DNA of 31,245 nt, from positions 1 through 31,245 of the forward strand of contig JAUWLI010000005.1 in assembly GCA_030613765.1 (NCBI GenBank). Reading direction: 5' to 3'. A program made the translations under genes and the position numbers. Under the pieces are notes generated by a model, which was given only the letters and a program-made list of their open reading frames with translations, was not told the origin of the DNA and did no database searches. This DNA is from Phycisphaerae bacterium. Lineage in GTDB: Bacteria; Planctomycetota; Phycisphaerae; Sedimentisphaerales; SG8-4. Below are positions 25,273 through 31,245 of the stretch, piece by piece (position 1 is the stretch's first letter; each line of letters opens with the position of its first letter).

Positions 25273-27104
25273 TTGCTCAAGCCATCGGTGGAAATCTCGA
25301 CTACGTTGTTATGCTGGGCTATTTTGTTGCGGTGCTGGGATTCGGTCTGTACTTTGGTCGGTATACGTCCACCACAAAAGAATTCTTTTTCGGTGGGCAG
25401 AGGTTTTCGTGGTGGCTGATTGCCTTTTCTTGTGTTGCCACGGTTGTTGGAAGCTATAGCTTCGTCAAATACAGTGCCGCCGGGTTCAGATACGGAATCT
25501 GCAGCACGCAATCCTACCTCAACGATTGGTTCTGGATGCCAATCCTGGTGCTTATCTGGATACCAATTATATATTACAGGAAAATTCAGTCGATACCCGA
25601 GTATATGGAAGCTCGCTTCGATAGGAAAACGCGCATCGCCGCCACGTTCATTATTCTGTTATACATCGTTGGATACATCGGTATCAACCTCATCACTTTG
25701 GGCAGAACCCTGCACACGCTGCTGGGCTGGGAGGTGATGACCGGGGCGGTTGTAACCGCTGTAGCCGTGGCCTTGTATGTCTATATTGGCGGGCAAACCG
25801 CGATTATTATGACAGATCTTGCCCAGGGGCTGATATTGCTCATTGCGGGTCTGGGCTTGTTTATTGCCGGCATTTATCACCTGGGTGGCTTCGACCAGTT
25901 CTGGTCGTTGCTCCCACAGGAACATAAGTATGCTTTTTCGGACTTCAACGCGCCCCCAACGTTCAGCTTCATCGGTATCTACGTTCAGGATGGACTCGCC
26001 AACACCGGTGCGCTTATGCTGATGCACCAGGGTTTTGTCATGCGATTTCTCTCACTAAAGAGCGTCAAGGATTCGCGCCGAATGGTTGTGTGCTGGATAC
26101 TCGTGCTGGCTCCGCTGGCCGCCGTCGCCACAAGTTGCGGCGGGTGGATCGCCAGGGCACTCGTAAACAATGGTGAGCTGACCACCGACGCGTCCGATTC
26201 CTTCGTCAAGGCCGCTCATTTTCTCTGTGCTCCAGGGATTTTCGGTTTCGTTTTGGCGGCTTTGACGGCGGCGTTGATGAGTACCGCCGATTCACTTATC
26301 AACGCTGTCAGTGCAATATTCGTCAACGATATCTGGAGGCCGTACGTCAAACCGGGCGAAAGCGACAAGCACTATCTGCGGGTGGCGCGAATTTCGAGTC
26401 TGTGTGCCGCTGGCTTGGGACTGGCCCTGGTTCCCATATTCATGAAAGACACTATTTACGGGGCGCACAGTATGTTTACCGCCGCGGTTACTCCTCCGGT
26501 CCTGATGGCGATCCTCTTGGGAATCACCTGGAAACGCTACACCCCTGTTGCCGCCTTTGTGACCATTGTCGGTGGGGCCGTCCTGATAGGCCTCTCTTTC
26601 ATCTGGTCGGATATTCTCGTAGGACCTTTTGACTTCGGAATGGGGCCGGACAGTTACAAGTTCATGCGGGCCTTGTATGGTCTGTTGGCGGCAGGGGTGC
26701 TCGGTGTGTCTGTGACATGGTTTACAAAGCCGAAGCCCGAGGCGGAATTGAAGGGACTCGTTGCCGGGACCATAATGGACGCCATGCGCCGGTTTAAAGG
26801 AGGTCGGCCGAATCGACGACCGGGCGAAAAAGTGCGACTCCAGACAAAACTTGACCAAAGCCTCTCAGGGAAAAATACGGTTGTCCTCTCCCAATCGGCA
26901 CTGGACAAAATGGCCGCCGAACCGGGCGATTTGCTCTACGCCAGTCATATCCGCTGGTGGTACGGTGGACTGCGGTCCGTGCACGTAAAGGCCGGACCAC
27001 CTGCTGCCTCCAAGGAAAGTGAACTACTGATGATCAGTCCGGAAGATGCCGCCACCGCACACTTTGCCGAGGGACAACAGGTGATTGTTGAAAAGATTAT
27101 GTAG
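25269..27104 (+). CDS. Sodium:solute symporter (SSS/SLC5) with extra C-terminal soluble domain
   Basis: 611 residues. ATG 25269 is supported by GGAG seven nt upstream and by the ATGA overlap with the small membrane protein. The SSS core, with about 13 helices (residues 10-490), includes FFFGGQRFSWWLIAFSCVAT in the first helices, SIPEYMEARFDRKTR, YVYIGGQTAIIMTDLAQG and LMSTADSLINAVSAIFVNDI in helix 8, where Ser/Thr residues form the Na2 site of characterised members. After helix 13 comes an about 115-residue hydrophilic tail (VVLSQSALDKMAAEPGDLLY, WYGGLRSVHVKAG, ISPEDAATAHFAEGQQVIV) that looks like a small beta-barrel domain. Substrate unknown; sugars, sialic acid-like acids and glycerophosphodiester products are candidates. 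Confidence 0.88.
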   Translation: MIAQAIGGNLDYVVMLGYFVAVLGFGLYFGRYTSTTKEFFFGGQRFSWWLIAFSCVATVVGSYSFVKYSAAGFRYGICSTQSYLNDWFWMPILVLIWIPIIYYRKIQSIPEYMEARFDRKTRIAATFIILLYIVGYIGINLITLGRTLHTLLGWEVMTGAVVTAVAVALYVYIGGQTAIIMTDLAQGLILLIAGLGLFIAGIYHLGGFDQFWSLLPQEHKYAFSDFNAPPTFSFIGIYVQDGLANTGALMLMHQGFVMRFLSLKSVKDSRRMVVCWILVLAPLAAVATSCGGWIARALVNNGELTTDASDSFVKAAHFLCAPGIFGFVLAALTAALMSTADSLINAVSAIFVNDIWRPYVKPGESDKHYLRVARISSLCAAGLGLALVPIFMKDTIYGAHSMFTAAVTPPVLMAILLGITWKRYTPVAAFVTIVGGAVLIGLSFIWSDILVGPFDFGMGPDSYKFMRALYGLLAAGVLGVSVTWFTKPKPEAELKGLVAGTIMDAMRRFKGGRPNRRPGEKVRLQTKLDQSLSGKNTVVLSQSALDKMAAEPGDLLYASHIRWWYGGLRSVHVKAGPPAASKESELLMISPEDAATAHFAEGQQVIVEKIM

Positions 27105-27374
27105 CGCCAGGCTTGCGAATGCGGCAAATCCGACTGACAGGAAACTGTCCGATATATTGACACAATAAATCCCAGAGAGCTACTCGGTAGAACCTTATGA
27201 TATCCCGTAGACTTTGAACGCTCTGAGTTCCGGTCGGACAATGAACCCGAGTTAACATGGAATTCCCGTTCAATGAATGAACCGGAGCGGATATTTTGCT
27301 ATGTCCCAATAATCTGCATGAACTACCCTGGTATTCGGCAAGTTCCATATAGGTGTTTGGCAAGGTTTTCTTAC
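27105..27374. other. Intergenic stretch after the symporter
   Basis: No convincing gene or terminator. A minus-strand frame is open across most of it, but its translation (KKTLPNTYMELAEYQG onward) has no recognised features. Confidence 0.35.
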
Positions 27375-27549
27375 GATTGGCCATGACATAGGTAGATTTG
27401 TGATGTTCACTATAATTACGTCGTGAGGCCGAAAAGCTGTTCAGATAAGCTGTTAAGGTTGGCTGATATGTCGTAACAAGAATGCCTCAAAAAAAAATTG
27501 TGGTAACAGAGATTTTACTATTTGACTTTGAACTCTTCATAAGTGTCCA
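27375..27549 (+). repeat. Dispersed repeat, copy E (right-half type)
   Basis: About 175 bp closely matching copy D (16784-16957), starting GATTGGCCATGACATAGG. It contains ACGTCGTGAGGCCGAAAAGC, GGCTGATATGTCGTAA and ATGCCTCAAAAAAAAATTGT. The remaining 100 bp to the DUF3604 stop hold nothing recognisable. Confidence 0.75.
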
Positions 27550-27653
27550 TTGCTGTACTTCTAATGAAAGCCGCTTGGATAATTGCAGGCCCTCTTCATC
27601 AGAATTCCTATATAAACCACAGGCTCTCTTGGCAGAACCTTACCAAATTGAAT

Positions 27654-29645
27654 TCAGTTTGTCCAAATAGGGCTTGAGACGGCCGTCTCGTTATTGGCCT
27701 GAATGATTCGCACACAGTAGCAGGAAGTTTGGCTCTCGTCAAATTCTTCATCTCTCCAACTTAGCTCAAAGTGCCTGCTGTCTGGCTCGGCGGTGAACAC
27801 TATCCGGCCGTTCTTTTTTATCTTAACTCGTGTGATGTCGTCTGTACCCACCGCTCTCACTGCGAAGACGGGTGATCCCACAGACTTAAGCTCAGAGCCC
27901 ATTATCTTTCCATCAGCCGTGAACTCGAGTATTATGCGATCACCCGACGTTGCGTAACAGTGACGGTCGTAAAGGGCTGTGAATATAGATTTACGTGTGA
28001 GTCTTCCTGCATAGACCGCTATCAGACCCATTCCGACCTCTTCAGGCTCAAAGGCTGAACCATTATCCTTTCTACGTTTCAAATAGCCGTAACCGGGATT
28101 GCCGTAATGGTTGTCACTGCTTGCCATGATGCCGAGTCGGTGCCCCTTTTTCAGGAATCCAGCCGCCCAAGGTTCACTTCGGAAGTGTTCGCTGTAGATC
28201 TCAACGAGGCGCTGTACTTTCGGATTGTGCCATTTGGGATTACCCGCTCTTCCTCCTCGATGTGGGATGCAGAAGACGTTCTTATCTCTTAACCTGTCCT
28301 GTAAAATGGCAAAAAGCTGTTCTACGTGCCCGACCTTTGGTTCCGGGCCATGATAAAGCTGCAGATTTAACTGGTTATAGGCTGTGTTGGACCTGTAAAT
28401 AGGTGGATCGTCATCGAGCCAGTAAATGTTATGATCTCCCCCTACGTTGGCCGTACCGCTCCATTCGTAAGCATTGAAAGTAACAAACCGGCCCGGTCTA
28501 TTAACTCGATTGGTAACGGCCTTTGAATGAGCCCACATTTCTTCTGACATCTCAAAGGCATGATCGGAAACCGCACAGAAATCCAGTGCTGCTACATGTC
28601 TGGCAAAGTCATAATACTCCTTGACAGTTCCCCGGCCATCGGATTGGAGAGTGTGACCGTGCAAGTCTCCCCAAAGTAACAGATTCTTGGGCCGATTCTG
28701 CGAAACCTTCACTGGATTGCTCTGGTCTGTGAAAGAACTGCTGCTGGCGGTAACAGTCTGAATGCCTTTTTCATTGAATATGATGCTCTCGAATCGATGT
28801 ACACCATGGTCCTCCTGAGTGAAAGTATAATACTCCGGAAGTATTGCTAAACCATCGGTTGAGTCAAATCGAACAGTTCCTCTGTAATTCGCAGCGGGAT
28901 TTCCGAAACGATCTTCAGCTCGTACGACGAACCACGTTGGCTCCCCTACCACAGCATTCGAGGGCATCAACACGGTTAACTCATGAGCTTCTGCCGCAAC
29001 AATCTCAACGGCCGGATTATTGGCGAGGGGCATGTACTTTCCCTTACCGAGCGGGTCGACGTATAACTTGAAGACATAGGACGGTTCATCAAACGGCTGA
29101 ACCTTCAAGCCAGGCGAACCGCCCGACTTATCACCATAGATTATCTCCATGGTCTGGCCTGCCTTGAGCCCAGGTTCTCCGACGATGACTTCTACAATGT
29201 TCTGCCAGGGGAAATATGGGCCCATGAATCGCTTACTCCAGTTGTTGCATTCAACCGAGACAGATATTGGTATGTCGTTCGAGGATCTTGTGGACAGATA
29301 GCCGGGAGAATTCGGGTCTTCGTTCTGCACGGTGCTCCAGAGATGATTCATATGTCGCAGAGCGATGCGTATGCCCCCGCCCGGTCTGATCCCTATCTTT
29401 CCGGCTGTGTATACGATGGTCCAAGTCTGATAACTCAGGACTTCGGCAGTTTTAGGGCCTGTCAGCGTTGCTGTACCGAGGTCTTTATATTTCCGAGCAG
29501 ACTTTCTCTCGACCATAGATACCACAGGTCCACCGGGAGTGTTATTGGATGCCGTTCTGTAACCACGAACACAGCCCAAAGCAATCACTAAAACCATAGC
29601 TACGGAGAGCCTTGTAAGATACTTATGTTTTACGTGGGTGTTCAT
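27654..29645 (-). CDS. DUF3604 (PHP-superfamily) metallo-hydrolase lipoprotein
   Basis: 663 residues; ATG 29645 has AGGAGG eight nt upstream. The lipobox VIALGC anchors it to a membrane. Residues about 40-330 are beta-rich, including an Ig-like module (VVGEPTWFVVRAEDRFGNPA). The PHP-like metal domain starts LLLWGDLHGHTLQSDG (about 338) and continues with DFCAVSDHAFEMSEE, NVFCIPHRGG and GIMASSDNHYGNPGYG, whose His and Asp residues fit a metal centre. PHP enzymes are phosphoesterases or related hydrolases; the reaction of DUF3604 is not established. It is divergent from the sulfatase. Confidence 0.85.
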   Translation of the reverse strand: MNTHVKHKYLTRLSVAMVLVIALGCVRGYRTASNNTPGGPVVSMVERKSARKYKDLGTATLTGPKTAEVLSYQTWTIVYTAGKIGIRPGGGIRIALRHMNHLWSTVQNEDPNSPGYLSTRSSNDIPISVSVECNNWSKRFMGPYFPWQNIVEVIVGEPGLKAGQTMEIIYGDKSGGSPGLKVQPFDEPSYVFKLYVDPLGKGKYMPLANNPAVEIVAAEAHELTVLMPSNAVVGEPTWFVVRAEDRFGNPAANYRGTVRFDSTDGLAILPEYYTFTQEDHGVHRFESIIFNEKGIQTVTASSSSFTDQSNPVKVSQNRPKNLLLWGDLHGHTLQSDGRGTVKEYYDFARHVAALDFCAVSDHAFEMSEEMWAHSKAVTNRVNRPGRFVTFNAYEWSGTANVGGDHNIYWLDDDPPIYRSNTAYNQLNLQLYHGPEPKVGHVEQLFAILQDRLRDKNVFCIPHRGGRAGNPKWHNPKVQRLVEIYSEHFRSEPWAAGFLKKGHRLGIMASSDNHYGNPGYGYLKRRKDNGSAFEPEEVGMGLIAVYAGRLTRKSIFTALYDRHCYATSGDRIILEFTADGKIMGSELKSVGSPVFAVRAVGTDDITRVKIKKNGRIVFTAEPDSRHFELSWRDEEFDESQTSCYCVRIIQANNETAVSSPIWTN

Positions 29646-29728
29646 CCTTCTGACCTCCTACTTCAAGGATTTTACATGGGCCACCTGGTAATATATCATC
29701 ATAGCAGTATTGCTTGCAATCGCAACGA

Positions 29729-29758
29729 TTTATGCTAACCTTTGAGCATAAGCATAAA
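29729..29758. promoter_or_regulatory. Inverted repeat in the DUF3604/sulfatase divergent region
   Basis: TTTATGCT (29729-29736) and AGCATAAA (29751-29758) are perfect inverted copies, with a further AGCATA directly repeated at 29745-29750. It is near the middle of the 228-bp divergent intergenic region, as expected for a shared operator. No strong promoter hexamers were identified. Confidence 0.4.
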
Positions 29759-29873
29759 GATGCGCAAAAAGACTCGGAGTACATGGCTGCAGCATAGCAA
29801 CTGAATGCGTAGCCGGAAAGTACGCCGGACTGAAAGGACCATACTAATTCATACAACGTTAGAGAAGGGATTT

Positions 29874-31245
29874 ATGAATCGCCGCGATTTCATTGGACTT
29901 ACTGTGGCAATTTTTACCCAAGCTGTGTGGGCGAAAGACAGAAGACAGAAAAACGCCTTAATCCCATCTTCCCAACCGGCCTCAGTACGGCCCAATTTCA
30001 TCATCATATTGTGTGATAACCTGGGTTACGGCGATCTGGGTTGTTTCGGTTCTAAGACACATCGCACACCTCACATCGATCGGTTGGCCGGGGAGGGGAT
30101 GCGTTTGAGCAGCTTCTATTCATCAAGCCCGGTGTGCACACCATCAAGGGCGAGTCTGATGACCGGCTGCTATGCCCAAAGGGTAGATATGCATATCTCG
30201 GATAAGGGTGGATGGGTGCTTCGGCCAGTAAGTGCCAAAGGCTTGAATCCGAGCGAGGTAACTATCGCTGAGATTCTCAAAGAGCAAAGTTATGCAACCG
30301 CTTGTCTGGGCAAATGGCATCTGGGCGACCAGCCCGAGTTCCTGCCCACACGTCATGGATTCGATTACTACTTCGGCATACCTTACAGCGAAGACATGGT
30401 GTCGGCCCATACGCCATCATGGCCGCCACTGCCTTTGCTTCGCAATGAAACTGTGGTCGAGGCCCCGGTTGACCTTACCAGGATGACCAGGCGATACGTG
30501 CAGGAAGCAACGGTATTCATCAGGAAAAATCGAGACAAACCATTTTTTCTTTATTTTGCTCATCATCTTCCCGGCAGCAGGAAAGTCCCTGTTGTTGATA
30601 CGCAATTCCATGGCAAATCCAGCAACGGTCGCTACGGTGACAGCGTAGAAGAGATTGACTGGTCGGTCGGGCAGATCATAAGCGAACTGGAAAAACTTGG
30701 GATTGATGATCGAACTCTCGTGGTACTAACTTCTGACAATGGCACGCCGCCAGCCAAGGGTGGCAGCAACGCCCCGTGGGGCGGATGGGCCTACTCGACC
30801 AGTGAAGGCGGGATGCGAATGCCCTGTATTGTGCGCTGGCCTAAGAAGGTTCCGGCCGGTCGAACCTGTGATGAATTATGTACGATGATGGATCTATTAC
30901 CAACATTCGCCGGTCTTTCGGGCACAGCTGCGTCGCAGGACAGAATCATTGATGGTAAAGACATCTGGCCACTGTGGTCCGGCAGGCCCGGCGCAAAATC
31001 ACCTCACAAGGTGTTCTATTACTACATGGTTAACCAGCTTCAGGCTGTGCGCTCGGGTAAGTGGAAGTTACACCTGCCGCTTAAGAAAATACGAGGCAGG
31101 GTCGTAAATAGACCTTTGAAGCTGATTGACCTCAGCAAAGACTCACAGGAGACCAACAATCTCTCCCGGGACTACCCAAAGGTGGTCCGAAGGCTCATGG
31201 CCCTCGCGAAGCAGGCCCGTCTCGATCTTGGCGATCTTGATCATC
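29874..31245 (+). CDS. Exported type I sulfatase (3' end beyond window)
   Basis: ATG 29874 (GAAGGGA a few nt upstream) begins MNRRDFIGLTVAIFTQA, a twin-arginine-like signal. 457 residues are visible with no stop by 31245. The formylglycine motif is CTPSRASLMTG, with Cys88 to be converted by a sulfatase-modifying enzyme not present here. Other conserved blocks are IILCDNLGYGDLGCFGS, ACLGKWHLGD and LVVLTSDNGTPP, which provide metal and substrate ligands. The first metal motif is DN rather than the commoner DD; Asn is seen there in part of the family as I recall. It would remove sulfate esters from a glycan. The substrate subfamily cannot be assigned. Confidence 0.92.
   Translation, partial: MNRRDFIGLTVAIFTQAVWAKDRRQKNALIPSSQPASVRPNFIIILCDNLGYGDLGCFGSKTHRTPHIDRLAGEGMRLSSFYSSSPVCTPSRASLMTGCYAQRVDMHISDKGGWVLRPVSAKGLNPSEVTIAEILKEQSYATACLGKWHLGDQPEFLPTRHGFDYYFGIPYSEDMVSAHTPSWPPLPLLRNETVVEAPVDLTRMTRRYVQEATVFIRKNRDKPFFLYFAHHLPGSRKVPVVDTQFHGKSSNGRYGDSVEEIDWSVGQIISELEKLGIDDRTLVVLTSDNGTPPAKGGSNAPWGGWAYSTSEGGMRMPCIVRWPKKVPAGRTCDELCTMMDLLPTFAGLSGTAASQDRIIDGKDIWPLWSGRPGAKSPHKVFYYYMVNQLQAVRSGKWKLHLPLKKIRGRVVNRPLKLIDLSKDSQETNNLSRDYPKVVRRLMALAKQARLDLGDLDH

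Noticed and set aside
1..31245. CRISPR arrays, tRNA or rRNA genes, complete insertion sequences
   Set aside because: No regularly spaced short repeats, no tRNA-like cloverleaf or rRNA segments, and no transposase with paired terminal inverted repeats were seen.

Overview
Organism. The window looks like an accessory, polymer-degrading region of a Planctomycetota genome, most likely class Phycisphaerae (Sedimentisphaera/Anaerohalosphaera-like), at moderate GC. The clues are a dockerin-like EF-hand repeat on a very large secreted protein with lamin-tail (LTD), CotH, PA14 and LamG modules, a Tat-targeted GH116, an S1 sulfatase, a GH172 (DUF2961), a DUF4091, a DUF3604, and a sodium:solute symporter in place of a SusCD pair. 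The taxonomy is inference from gene content; no rRNA or marker gene is present.

Layout. 1-1.7 kb is a decaying edge: the C-terminal part of a DegT/DnrJ/EryC1-type aminotransferase (cut by the window start), the tail of a neutral-ceramidase gene with two in-frame TAGs, and an internally deleted remnant of a DUF499-like ATPase. 1.7-6.4 kb (minus strand) is a translationally coupled pair, GH116 then a GH63/MGH1-like (alpha/alpha)6 glycosidase. 6.5-8.0 kb holds two N-terminal gene stumps that meet tail to tail (an unknown secreted protein on + and a ThuA-domain protein on -), followed by an intact lipoprotein phosphodiesterase of the PI-PLC/GDPD superfamily. 8.5-13.8 kb (+) holds a GH172 and a 1024-residue secreted protein with no recognised catalytic family. 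14.2-16.6 kb (-) is a DUF4091/GH123-like hydrolase with a discoidin-like N-terminus. 17.4-23.6 kb (+) is the 2048-residue dockerin/LTD/PA14/CotH/LamG protein. 24.0-27.1 kb (+) is a three-gene operon: GDPD lipoprotein, a 74-residue two-helix membrane protein, and an SSS symporter with an unusual C-terminal domain. 27.7-31.2 kb is a divergent pair: DUF3604 (PHP) lipoprotein on - and a sulfatase on +, which runs off the window.

How it fits together. Almost every intact product is exported (Sec, Tat or lipobox signals). The enzymes would remove sulfate, furanosyl, amino-sugar and beta-glucosyl-type groups and phosphodiesters from complex glycans or glycolipids; the symporter would import a released small molecule. 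The substrate cannot be named from sequence.

Most unusual features: (1) a family of about 140-310 bp dispersed repeats, all in the same orientation, in five of the gaps between transcription units from 8 to 27.5 kb; (2) the 2048-residue protein, in which three domains are each interrupted by another whole domain; (3) the uncharacterised 1024-residue partner of GH172; (4) the tiny membrane protein coupled by ATGA overlap to an SSS transporter that carries an extra soluble domain; (5) a near-consensus promoter of that operon with a palindrome over its -35 box.
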